Source: Herbidospora galbida (GTDB taxonomy: Bacteria > Actinomycetota > Actinomycetes > Streptosporangiales > Streptosporangiaceae). From it: a stretch of 64,000 nucleotides of DNA. Shown piece by piece: positions 46,479 through 55,639 of the stretch (position 1 is its first letter; each line of letters starts with the position of its first letter). Position numbers and translations under genes: made by a program. The notes beneath the pieces are model-generated. The model was not told the DNA's origin and ran no database searches. It saw nothing but the letters and a program-made list of their open reading frames with translations. The stretch is taken from NCBI RefSeq assembly GCF_005233835.1, contig NZ_SZQA01000012.1:120086-184085 (forward strand), given 5' to 3'.

Positions 46479-47058
46479 GCAGACCCGCCTCCAGCAACGA
46501 GAAGGCCTCGTCGACCATGTCGGCGAAGGGCACCTCGTCTTCGGCGGTCGCCCAGGTCTGCAGCACGGGGATGATCGTGCCCATGACCGCGCCGATCAGG
46601 ACGCGCACCTGGAACGAGGCCGGGTCGGCGCCGGTCCGCCGGGCGACGCCCTCGGCGAGCAGGTCCATCGTGTCGAGCATGTTCTGGAAGATCCGGGCCC
46701 TGATGGCCGGGACGCCCATCTGAAGGCGGGCGCGGGCCCGGATCTCCCCGAGTTCCCGATCGGGGATGCCCCGCATGGCCTCGCCGAAGGCGTTGCGCAG
46801 CGCCCTGACGGGCGGCACCTCCGGCGGCTGGGCCATCAGGCGTTCGACCAGCAGGGGGTCGTAGTCGTCTTGGACGACGATGTCTTCCTTGGTGGGGAAG
46901 TAGCGGAAGAGCGTGCTGGGGGACACCTCGGCGGCCTCGGCGATCTGCTCGATCGTGGTCGCGTCGTAGCCCTGCTCGGCGAACAACCGCAGGGCGTGTT
47001 CCTGGATCGTCCGCCGAGTCTTCTCCTTCTTGCGTTCACGCAGTCCCGGCGAGTTCAT
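46447..47058 (-). CDS. TetR family transcriptional regulator
   Basis: This 203-aa repressor-type protein has the N-terminal HTH TIQEHALRLFAEQGYDATTIEQIAEAAEVSPSTLFRYF and a helical ligand domain of the TetR_C type. It overlaps the upstream MFS transporter gene by 23 nt on the same strand, so the two are cotranscribed and it very probably represses the transporter operon. A candidate operator (TTGATAGT / ACTGTCAA half-sites, 48516-48548) lies in front of the transporter. Its 3' end overlaps the convergent NlpC/P60 gene. Confidence 0.92.
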   Translation of the reverse strand: MNSPGLRERKKEKTRRTIQEHALRLFAEQGYDATTIEQIAEAAEVSPSTLFRYFPTKEDIVVQDDYDPLLVERLMAQPPEVPPVRALRNAFGEAMRGIPDRELGEIRARARLQMGVPAIRARIFQNMLDTMDLLAEGVARRTGADPASFQVRVLIGAVMGTIIPVLQTWATAEDEVPFADMVDEAFSLLEAGLPIEPARRPEG

Positions 47059-48511
47059 GGGTCGATTCTCCCGCCGGTTCCACGGGAGCGGAACGCATGA
47101 ACGTCACGATCAGCACCGCCGCCAGGGCCATCAGGCCGCCGCAGGCCCACAGCACGGCGTCCATGGCGTCGGCGAAGGCCGCGCGACCGGCCTCGGCCCA
47201 GCCGGGGACGCGCACCGCCGTCGCCACCGAGTCGCGCACGGGGGCGGGGGCGGCCGGGGGGAGCGCGTGGACGTACACGGAGGAGAGCAGGCTGCCCAGC
47301 CCGGCCACCCCGAAGGCGCCGCCGGTCTGGCGGAGGGCCTGGAGGACGCCGTTGCCCATGCCGGTGCGGTCGGGCGGGAGCAGGGCGAGCAGGCCGTCCA
47401 TGGCCGGGACCATCGTCAGGCCCACGCCGGCCCCGGTGAGGGCGAGCCAGGTCGCGGTGTACGGATAGTCGCCCGGCAGCACCGCCCCCGCCATCAGGCC
47501 CGAGGCCAGCAGCGCCAGTCCGGCGCCCATGATGACCCGCAGGCTCAGCCGCCTGATCAGGCGCTCGCCGATCAGCCCGCCGACCATGAGCCCGGCGACC
47601 ATAGGCACGATGCGCAGCCCGGTGCCCATCGCGTCGAAGCCCTGGACGGCTTGGAGGTAGAGCGGCGCGACGAACAGGACGCCCATCATGCCGAGCGAGA
47701 CCACGGTCGCGCCGAAGGCGCCCCAGACGAAGGTGCGGTCGCGGAACAGCCCCAGGTCCATCATCGGGGCCTTGGCGCGGGCCTCCACGCGTACGAAGAG
47801 AAGAAGGAGCAGCAGCCCGGCGGCGATCGGCCCGAGCACCTGGGGCGAGCCCCAGCCCCGCACCGGCGCCTCGATGACGCCGAAGACCAGCGCGGCGAGT
47901 CCGGTCACCGACAGCAGCGTGCCTGGGACGTCGGCGCCCTTCTTCTGCGGATCACGTGATTCCGGCACCAGCAGCACCACCGCGAGCAGCGCGATCGCCA
48001 CGGCGGGCAGGTTGATCAGGAAGATCGAGCCCCACCAGAAGTGGTCGAGCAGGTAGCCGCCGACGATCGGGCCGAGCGGCAGGCCCACGGCCATGCCGGC
48101 GGTGAAGACGGCGATCGCCCTGGCCCTCTCGGCGGGCGGGAAGATCGTCGGCAGGATCGACGTCGACAGCGGCGTGATCAGGGCCGCGCCCGCGCCCATG
48201 AGCGCCCGCCCGGCGATCAGCCACGCGGTGGAGTCGGCCAGCATCGCCATGGCCGAGGCGACGCCGAACGCCACCAGGCCCGCCACCAGCAGTTTCTTGC
48301 GGCCGAACCGGTCGCCGAAGACCCCGGCGGGCAGCAGCAGGGCGGCGAACACGACGAGATAGGCGTCGACGATCCACTGGAGTTCGCCGGTGGTCGCGCC
48401 GAGGTCGACGGCGAGGGTGGGCAGCGCGACGTTGAGCACGGTCGCGTCGAGCCCGATCACGAGGACGGAGAGAACCAGGGCTGAGAGTGCCCAGTATCTG
48501 GAGGTCACCAT
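47036..48511 (-). CDS. MFS drug exporter, DHA2 (14-TM) family
   Basis: This 491-aa transporter has 14 predicted spans and the DHA2 signatures VLVIGLDATVLNVALPTLAVDL (motif D1), then LLLPAGVFGDRFGRKKLL (motif A) and AALITPLSTSILPTIFPPAER. It probably exports a drug or natural product by proton antiport. ATG 48511 stands 6 nt after TACTAT, so the transcript may be leaderless. It is coupled to the downstream TetR gene by overlap. Confidence 0.92.
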   Translation of the reverse strand: MVTSRYWALSALVLSVLVIGLDATVLNVALPTLAVDLGATTGELQWIVDAYLVVFAALLLPAGVFGDRFGRKKLLVAGLVAFGVASAMAMLADSTAWLIAGRALMGAGAALITPLSTSILPTIFPPAERARAIAVFTAGMAVGLPLGPIVGGYLLDHFWWGSIFLINLPAVAIALLAVVLLVPESRDPQKKGADVPGTLLSVTGLAALVFGVIEAPVRGWGSPQVLGPIAAGLLLLLLFVRVEARAKAPMMDLGLFRDRTFVWGAFGATVVSLGMMGVLFVAPLYLQAVQGFDAMGTGLRIVPMVAGLMVGGLIGERLIRRLSLRVIMGAGLALLASGLMAGAVLPGDYPYTATWLALTGAGVGLTMVPAMDGLLALLPPDRTGMGNGVLQALRQTGGAFGVAGLGSLLSSVYVHALPPAAPAPVRDSVATAVRVPGWAEAGRAAFADAMDAVLWACGGLMALAAVLIVTFMRSAPVEPAGESTHELAGTA

Positions 48512-48517
48512 AATTTG

Positions 48518-48548
48518 ATAGTAACTCTCAAAAAGTAGTGACTGTCAA
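48518..48548 (-). promoter_or_regulatory. Promoter/operator of the MFS-TetR operon
   Basis: On the minus strand, TTGACA (complement of 48543-48548) and TACTAT (complement of 48518-48523) are separated by 19 bp, and ATG follows 6 nt later. The inverted half-sites TTGATAGT (48516-48523) and ACTGTCAA (48541-48548) overlap both boxes and could bind the TetR product. Confidence 0.55.
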
Positions 48549-48572
48549 TATAGGTCGATTTCGAGAGCAACG

Positions 48573-48590
48573 ATGTAATGTTGATTACAT
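48573..48590. promoter_or_regulatory. Palindrome overlapping the start of the RHH-like gene
   Basis: ATGTAAT-GTTG-ATTACAT is a perfect 7-bp dyad with a 4-nt spacer. Its last two bases are the A and T of the ATG start codon at 48589. It also contains a TGTAAT -10-like box. This position suits autorepression. Confidence 0.55.
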
Positions 48591-49098
48591 GAGTGCAGAA
48601 GCCGAGTGGTTCGCCCACCGTCTCCCCGAGAACTGGTTCACCGAGCGCCCCGAGGTCGTCGTCGACCGCGAGGAGATCACCGTCGTCGGCGCGCTTCCCC
48701 CGCTGACCGTGACCGAGGGTCTGCCCGACCCCGAGCGGGCCGCCGCCGAGGAGGGCTACGTCGAGCGGTTTCGCGAGGAGACCCGCGAGCGCCGCATCGA
48801 GATCGCCCGGCAGGCCGAGCACCGCTTCCGCCGGAAGGTCTCGTGGGGGGTGAAGATCGGCGGTGACGTCGTGATGTTCACCACACTCTCCGTCCCGGTC
48901 ATGACCCGGCTGCGGCAGGGCGAACGGCAGGTGCTCGACACGCTCGTCGCCGCCGGAGTCGCGCGCAGCCGCTCCGACGCGCTCGCCTGGTGCGTCCGCC
49001 TGGTCGGCCGGCACACCGACACCTGGCTCGCTGACCTGCGGGATGCCCTCCAGGCCGTCGATCGCGTACGGGCCGCGGGTCCCGGCGGAGTGGACTGA
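48589..49098 (+). CDS. Hypothetical protein with possible ribbon-helix-helix C-terminus
   Basis: This 169-aa soluble protein opens SAEAEWFAHRLPENWFTERP and has a highly charged helix (VERFREETRERRIEIARQAE). The conserved-looking C-terminal segment RLRQGERQVLDTLVAAGVA, followed by RSRSDALAWCVRLVGRH, resembles a strand-helix-helix DNA-binding unit. I do not recognise a named family. ATG 48589 lies within a perfect palindrome, consistent with an autoregulated DNA-binding protein. It is divergent from the MFS gene over 77 bp. Confidence 0.7.
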   Translation: MSAEAEWFAHRLPENWFTERPEVVVDREEITVVGALPPLTVTEGLPDPERAAAEEGYVERFREETRERRIEIARQAEHRFRRKVSWGVKIGGDVVMFTTLSVPVMTRLRQGERQVLDTLVAAGVARSRSDALAWCVRLVGRHTDTWLADLRDALQAVDRVRAAGPGGVD

Positions 49099-49109
49099 AC
49101 CAATTCGTC

Positions 49110-49276
49110 GAATGGTCTAAACCATTCATTATGGCCTATACCAATGTTTAGCCCCGTATCTACGGGAAAGAGGTGGGCGGCACAATTTGAAATGGTTCGT
49201 CAGGGGTAAGCTCCTCCCATCATCCAGCTCGCTGACCAGCGGTTGTGGTGACGAATAGGCATTGGTCCACACCAAT
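49110..49276 (+). promoter_or_regulatory. Three DasR/GntR-like operator sites upstream of pckG
   Basis: Site A, GAATGGT-CTAA-ACCATTC (49110-49127), is a perfect 7-bp dyad. Site B, TGGCCTATACCA (49132-49143), matches it with two changes. Site C, ATTGGT-CCAC-ACCAAT (49261-49276), is a perfect 6-bp dyad. All fit TGGTCTA(A/G)ACCA, the dre consensus of the GlcNAc-6P-responsive GntR/HutC regulator DasR/NagR. The 243-bp gap before pckG holds no gene. Confidence 0.65.
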
Positions 49277-49341
49277 TGGATTTAGTGGGTATTCGTCGCG
49301 GATGATGAATTGGCCCTGACGTACATTAAGGAGCCGCCCTC

Positions 49342-51135
<1,794 letters not shown>

Positions 51136-51182
51136 CCCACCGAGCAGGAGTCCCGCCAACGGCGTCGGGCCTCCCCCACCAC

Positions 51183-51221
51183 GAACGGCCCGCGCCGCCC
51201 TCACGGCCGCGCGGGCCGTTC
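51183..51221 (+). terminator. Terminator hairpin after pckG
   Basis: A perfect 13-bp inverted repeat (GAACGGCCCGCGC / GCGCGGGCCGTTC) has a 13-nt loop, 48 nt after the stop. It shares its core with the hairpin after ndh. Confidence 0.8.
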
Positions 51222-51307
51222 GCGTTCCCGGCGGAAATCGCGCATGCGCGAGCCAGGGGTCAAATGTGATCGTTCAGGGACGAGACGATCATTCTCCTGG
51301 AGGCGGT

Positions 51308-51652
51308 GTGGACTTCTTCCTGCTCTTCGTCCCCTATCGTCGTCGCCGCGTCCGTCCCGCCCGACCTCGGCCCCCACGCGCTGGCCTACCTCGTCGGCGG
51401 GCGGGACCGGGTCTTCCGGACCGCCCTCGCGGCGCCGCGGCCGTCAAGGCGGCCAAGGCCCGCCGCCCCCGCCGCCCGGAAGCGGTCTCTTCGTCGCCGT
51501 CGACCGTGGATGACGTGGTCCAGGTCGCGATCTACGGGATGGCCGCCTACACCGGGCCCGATGAGACCGAGCTGCGCAACGCCTCCTCCGGCGGCCGGTC
51601 GAGTTTCACCGGCTCCAGCTGTAGCTCGTCGAGTTGCGGCGGCGGTTATTAG
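51308..51652 (+). pseudogene. Decayed, internally deleted copy of the TIGR04222-type gene
   Basis: GTG 51308 follows TGGAGGCGG, the same ribosome binding site as the intact paralogue at 51771, and opens VDFFLLFV, like its GSLLLFIL. The conserved segment PPDLGPHALAYLVGGRD (cf. [15 protein letters not shown]) is in the +1 frame. The C-terminal segment VAIYGMAAYTGPDETELRN (cf. [17 protein letters not shown]) is back in the first frame and followed by a Ser/Cys/Gly tail (GSSCSSSSCGGGY). About 200 middle residues are missing. This looks like a tandem duplicate that lost its core and gained frameshifts. A functional 114-aa short form cannot be excluded. Confidence 0.7.
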
Positions 51653-51770
51653 CGCCGCCTGCCGGTTGGGAGGACAGTCCTTCGTCATTCCGGACGATGT
51701 GCGAACCGCGCCCCTCATGCGATCGTCTAATCGGTTGAACTCTCCCTCAGAGTCGTCCCCTGGAGGCGGC

Positions 51771-52724
51771 ATGGGCTCCCTTTTGCTCTTCATCCTCGCG
51801 TCCGTCGCGTCCGTCGTGGTCTTCCGTCAGGCGGGACGGGTGAAGAAGGAACAGCGCCGGGTCAAAGCCGGCGGCTACCATCCCACGGCTCCGCCCGACC
51901 CCTACTCGCTGGCCTTCCTGGCCGGCGGCCCGCGCCGGGTCGTGAACACCGCGGTGGCGGTGCTCGTGTCCCAGGGACGCGTGCGCATCTCCCGCGACGG
52001 CACCGTCACGGCGGTGCGGGGCATCGCCGGAGCGCCCGCCGAGCGGATCGAGCAGGAGGTGCTCGACCTGGCGGCCGGGACCAACGGCCGCTCGCTGGCC
52101 GACCTCCGGCGGACCGCCGCCGTGGGCCCGGCGGTGACGGGCATCGACTACGGGCTGCGCGGCCAGGGTCTCGTGGTGGCCGAGTCGGCGCTCACCCTGG
52201 CCCGGCGGGCCAACGCCAAGCTGCGCTGGCTGCTGGCGATCCCCGGGCTGTTCGTGCCGGTCAGCATCGTGACGATGGCGCTGGGCTGGTTCGACTTCCT
52301 GGTCTGGAACGTGCTGACCCTGGTGATCTCGCTGCTGACGTGGATCATCGCGCTGGCGGTCTCGTCGAGTTACGCTAAGGAGAACCGCAGCGTGCTGACC
52401 GAGGCCGGGCACGCGGCGCTCAGGGCGGCCATGGCGCGTTACCCGCGTACCCGCGAGCTCGCCTACGCCCACAACAGCGGCAACGACAGCACCCTCGCGC
52501 TCTACGGCATCGCCATCTACACCGGCCCGGGCCACACCGAACTGCAGAACGGCAGCGGGTGCGGCGCCGGAGCCTGCGGCGGCCCGTCCGGCGCCGACTC
52601 CGGGTGGGGCTCCGGCTCCGACTTCGGCGGCGGCGACTTCGGCGGCGGCGGCGGTGGCGGCGACTCGGGCGGCGGGTCGAGCTGCGGTGGTGGTGGCTGC
52701 GGCGGGGGCTGCGGTGGCAGCTGA
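51771..52724 (+). CDS. TIGR04222 domain membrane protein with Cys/Gly-rich tail
   Basis: This 317-aa protein has an N-terminal span ([15 protein letters not shown]) and a soluble domain (about 35-140, [20 protein letters not shown]) typical of TIGR04222. Two further spans follow (about 150-200), then a domain ending [18 protein letters not shown]. The last 58 residues are low-complexity Gly/Ser/Asp with five cysteines ([11 protein letters not shown], then [14 protein letters not shown]). TIGR04222 proteins are known to sit beside DUF692 enzymes. The tail is the likely substrate for oxidative modification of Cys, by inference from MNIO biology. ATG 51771 has GGAGG 4 nt upstream. The stop overlaps the DUF692 gene start by 11 nt. 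Confidence 0.85.
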   Translation: MGSLLLFILASVASVVVFRQAGRVKKEQRRVKAGGYHPTAPPDPYSLAFLAGGPRRVVNTAVAVLVSQGRVRISRDGTVTAVRGIAGAPAERIEQEVLDLAAGTNGRSLADLRRTAAVGPAVTGIDYGLRGQGLVVAESALTLARRANAKLRWLLAIPGLFVPVSIVTMALGWFDFLVWNVLTLVISLLTWIIALAVSSSYAKENRSVLTEAGHAALRAAMARYPRTRELAYAHNSGNDSTLALYGIAIYTGPGHTELQNGSGCGAGACGGPSGADSGWGSGSDFGGGDFGGGGGGGDSGGGSSCGGGGCGGGCGGS

Positions 52725-53523
52725 CCGGCTCGGGGTCGGCATCGGCTGGCGCTCGGAGATCGACCTGACCGTCGAGCACCTGCCCGGGGTCGAGTTCACC
52801 GAGGTCATCGCCGAGACGGTCAACCCGGCCCGGGTGCCCGAATCGCTGCGGGTGCTGCGCGAGCGGGGGATCCCGGTGATCCCCCACGGGGTCGCGCTCG
52901 GCCTCGGCGGGGCCGAGCGGCCCGACCGGGCCCGGCTCGACCACCTGGCCGGCGCCGCCGAGGCCCTCGGGTCTCCGCTGGTCTCCGAACATCTCGCGTA
53001 CGTCAGGTCGGGTGACCTCGAAGCCGGCCACCTGCTGCCGGTGCCGCGCACGCGCGACGCGCTGAGCGTGATCGTCGAGAACGTGCGGATCGCCCTCGAC
53101 TGCCTGCCGGTGCCGCTGGCACTGGAGAACGTCGCGGCCCTGTTCGGCTGGCCCGGCGACGAGCTGACCGAGGCCCAGTTCCTCGGCGAGCTGGTCGAGC
53201 GGACCGGAGTGAAGCTGCTGATCGACGTGGCCAACCTCTACACCAACCAGGTCAACCTGGGCCTCGACGCGGTCAAGGCCCTCGACGCCCTGCCCCTGGA
53301 ACACGTCGCCTACGTCCACGTCGCCGGCGGCCACGGCCACGGCGACGTGTGGCACGACACCCACACCGCCTCCCCGCCGGAGGAGGTCCTCGACCTGCTG
53401 GCCGAACTCTGCGCCCGCCACCGGCCTCCGGGCGCCCTGCTGGAGTGGGACGCCGACTACCCGAGCGACGCCGACCTCTCGGCCGAACTCGACCGCATCA
53501 GAGCGGCGATGAACCGTGGCTGA
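52714..53523 (+). CDS. DUF692 multinuclear non-heme iron oxidase (MNIO)
   Basis: This 269-aa TIM-barrel protein of the DUF692/MbnB/ChrH/TglH family uses a multi-iron site to modify cysteine, or sometimes Asp/Asn, residues in peptides. Candidate metal-ligand motifs, in order, are [53 protein letters not shown] with [10 protein letters not shown], and LLEWDAD. GTG 52714 overlaps the TIGR04222 gene by 11 nt, which means tight coupling to the proposed substrate. A partner-like gene follows 92 nt later. The family call is strong; the exact chemistry is unknown. Confidence 0.88.
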   Translation: MAADRLGVGIGWRSEIDLTVEHLPGVEFTEVIAETVNPARVPESLRVLRERGIPVIPHGVALGLGGAERPDRARLDHLAGAAEALGSPLVSEHLAYVRSGDLEAGHLLPVPRTRDALSVIVENVRIALDCLPVPLALENVAALFGWPGDELTEAQFLGELVERTGVKLLIDVANLYTNQVNLGLDAVKALDALPLEHVAYVHVAGGHGHGDVWHDTHTASPPEEVLDLLAELCARHRPPGALLEWDADYPSDADLSAELDRIRAAMNRG

Positions 53524-53615
53524 GCGGGACCGGCGCGGCCGGTCGGCGCCGGTTGCGGGGCGGGCCGTGGTCGGCGGGCGGTGCCGGCCGGGCGGAGCCG
53601 TAACGGAGCAGAAGA

Positions 53616-53987
53616 ATGGATGACCCGCGCGCCCGACTCGCCGACCAGCAGCGGGCCCTGCTGTCCGCCCTGGTCGCGGGGGCCGCGCCGCCCGAGGGGT
53701 TCGACGCCGAGCGGCTCCGGATCCAGGCCGGCAGCCTGATCGCCAAGCGGCGGGGGCTGGTCGCGGTGGCCCGGCCCGATGTGGTCGAGGCCCTCGGGAA
53801 CGCCTTCGCCCGCGAGTTCCACGCCTACGCTTCCGGTCGGCCGAAACCCCAGGGCGGCTCGCGGGCCGACGCGGCGGCGTTCGCCGGCTGGCTGCGCGAT
53901 CGGGGGCTGCTTGGCGCCCCCGATCTGGAGCCCCGGCAAAAGCGGCACTGGTGGCGGCTCACCCCAAAGAGGGATCAATCACGGTAG
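53616..53987 (+). CDS. Small protein, probable partner of the DUF692 enzyme
   Basis: This 123-aa soluble, basic protein opens LADQQRALLSALVAGAAPPEGFD, which resembles the helical start of the DNA-binding-like partner proteins (DUF2063 or related) that recruit substrates to MNIO enzymes. It continues RLRIQAGSLIAKRRGLVAVA, then ARPDVVEALGNAFAREFHAY, and ends with a Trp/Arg/Lys-rich tail. I infer a partner role from this opening and from position directly downstream of the DUF692 gene. The family assignment is tentative. ATG 53616 has GGAG about 9 nt upstream. Confidence 0.65.
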   Translation: MDDPRARLADQQRALLSALVAGAAPPEGFDAERLRIQAGSLIAKRRGLVAVARPDVVEALGNAFAREFHAYASGRPKPQGGSRADAAAFAGWLRDRGLLGAPDLEPRQKRHWWRLTPKRDQSR

Positions 53988-54027
53988 GGCCGGTTTGCGG
54001 GGGTCCGCCCGGGATACCCTCTCTGGC

Positions 54028-54588
54028 GTGGGTGGACTACGGTGCGTTGATGGGTCATACCTGACGGTTGATCCCGTGGCATGCCGCGACAGCGCCGGGG
54101 TGCCCTACGAGGTCACGCTGGAGCTCTTCCGCGACGGCGTGGCCTACGGCTCGGTCGGGGAGCGCTGCGGCTGGTTCCTGGCCCGCCTGGCCCGGTCGGT
54201 GGCCGAGGCCCGGGAGTCCCAGCTTGCCTGGGACGACCCCGACGACCGGTTTCCCGGGGAGGCCGACGAGGGGGAGCTGTTCGGGTTCCGCTACCGCAGC
54301 CGCACCGACGTCGTGGGCGGCGGGGAGCTCCGCTGCCAGCTGAGACTCATCCCCGTCTGGGTGCCCGGCCGGGGCGCGACCGGCCGATGGCGGCTGACCA
54401 GGCGGGCCTGCGTCGAGGCGTGGGGCGCACCCGGGATCGGGTTGCGCGCGGTGGTCACCTCGGGAGAGCTCCTGATGTTCCTGATGTCTCTCGTGACAGA
54501 GGCAGAAGTCCGGCTTGGCACCCAATATGGGATGGAACGTAACAGCTCCCTCATTTCGGGAGCGGGGATGGCATCTCGCCCCCGATAA
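54028..54588 (+). CDS. Hypothetical protein, 186 aa
   Basis: I do not recognise a family. The product is soluble and beta-rich in its first half (YEVTLELFRDGVAYGSVGER), with FGFRYRSRTDVVGGGELRCQ in the middle and a C-terminal hydrophobic helix (LLMFLMSLVTEAEVRL). GTG 54028 has TACCCT exactly 7 nt upstream, a leaderless-type promoter, and no ribosome binding site. It lies 40 bp after the MNIO partner gene and 56 bp before uppS, and may or may not belong to either unit. Confidence 0.6.
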   Translation: MGGLRCVDGSYLTVDPVACRDSAGVPYEVTLELFRDGVAYGSVGERCGWFLARLARSVAEARESQLAWDDPDDRFPGEADEGELFGFRYRSRTDVVGGGELRCQLRLIPVWVPGRGATGRWRLTRRACVEAWGAPGIGLRAVVTSGELLMFLMSLVTEAEVRLGTQYGMERNSSLISGAGMASRPR

Positions 54589-54602
54589 TTGCTTGACCAT
54601 GT

Positions 54603-54616
54603 CTGTCATGTGACAG
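54603..54616. promoter_or_regulatory. Short dyad upstream of uppS
   Basis: CTGTCA-TG-TGACAG is a 6-bp inverted repeat placed just after a TTGACC element (54593-54598) and 29 nt before the uppS start. It could be an operator over the uppS promoter; no regulator is assigned. Confidence 0.35.
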
Positions 54617-54644
54617 CTGGCTCAAGCGAATCACCGGGGGAGTC

Positions 54645-55406
54645 ATGGACCTGCGCGATCTTGTTTACAAGGTGTACGAACGCAGGCTCGAACGAAAGCT
54701 CACCTCGATCCAGGCCCCCCGCCACGTCGGCGTGATCGTCGACGGGAACCGCCGCTGGGCCCGCTCGAACGGCCACGAGGACGTCCGCCACGGCCACCAG
54801 AAGGGCGCCGACAAGATCTCCGAGCTCCTCGTGTGGTGCAAGGAGGCCGGCGTCGAGTACGTCACCCTGTGGCTCCTGTCGACCGACAACCTCTCGCGTG
54901 ACAAGAAGGAGCTCGAACCGCTGCTCCAGGTGATCGAGAATCTGGTCGACGACCTGGTCGAACAGGGCTGGCACGTCAAACCCATGGGATCGCTGGACCT
55001 GCTGCCCGATCACACGGCGCATGTCCTGAAAAATGCGAAAGAGGCAACATCACACCGGCCTGGGCTGATTGTGAACGTGGCCGTTGGGTATGGAGGAAGA
55101 CGTGAGATCGCTGATGCGGTGCGCTCCCTCCTCCAGGAGCACGCCAGCAAGGGGGCGAGCATCGAGGACCTCGTGGAGGTCCTCGATGTGGAGCACATCG
55201 CTGAGCATCTCTACACGCGCGGCCTGCCCGATCCGGATCTCGTCATCCGGACCTCAGGGGAGCAGCGACTCTCCGGATTCCTGCTCTGGCAGAGTGCCCA
55301 CTCCGAGTTCTACTTCTGCGAGGCCTACTGGCCCGATTTCCGCAGAGTGGACTTTCTGCGGGCGCTCCGCGCCTACGCCGCGCGTAACCGTCGGTACGGC
55401 TCCTGA
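54645..55406 (+). CDS. uppS: Isoprenyl (cis-prenyl) diphosphate synthase, Rv1086-like
   Basis: This cis-prenyltransferase adds isopentenyl units to an allylic diphosphate for polyprenyl carriers of cell-wall synthesis. The 253-aa protein has the catalytic VIVDGNRRWAR (Asp33) and the C-terminal IPP-binding VIRTSGEQRLSGFLLWQSAHSEFYF split over about residues 200-224. Position next to phoH and similarity in length fit the mycobacterial Rv1086 group, which makes short (E,Z)-farnesyl diphosphate rather than full-length decaprenyl chains, so chain length is uncertain. ATG 54645 follows GGGGGAG. Confidence 0.92.
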   Translation: MDLRDLVYKVYERRLERKLTSIQAPRHVGVIVDGNRRWARSNGHEDVRHGHQKGADKISELLVWCKEAGVEYVTLWLLSTDNLSRDKKELEPLLQVIENLVDDLVEQGWHVKPMGSLDLLPDHTAHVLKNAKEATSHRPGLIVNVAVGYGGRREIADAVRSLLQEHASKGASIEDLVEVLDVEHIAEHLYTRGLPDPDLVIRTSGEQRLSGFLLWQSAHSEFYFCEAYWPDFRRVDFLRALRAYAARNRRYGS

Positions 55407-55446
55407 AACGGCACGTGAACACCCCCTTTCGGACAGGATTGGAGCG

Positions 55447-55475
55447 TTGGCGCGGGGGGATTCAGGACGTACCGT
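55447..55475 (+). promoter_or_regulatory. Promoter upstream of phoH
   Basis: TTGGCG (55447-55452) and TACCGT (55470-55475) are separated by 17 bp. They would give a leader of about 160 nt before phoH. The leader contains a possible small ORF from ATG 55528. Confidence 0.5.
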
Positions 55476-55639
55476 AAGACGTGAGCATCCACGCTCACCT
55501 CGGGAGAGGGCCCGTTCTTGCGTCTTGATGACTTCGCAGGTGGGGCCGGTTCCCGGCACCGCCTTGAAGGCGTCCGGGCCCGGTCCGTTCACCACCAGTC
55601 AAGGCAGGGCGCCGACCCCCGGCGCCCGGGGGAGAACGC

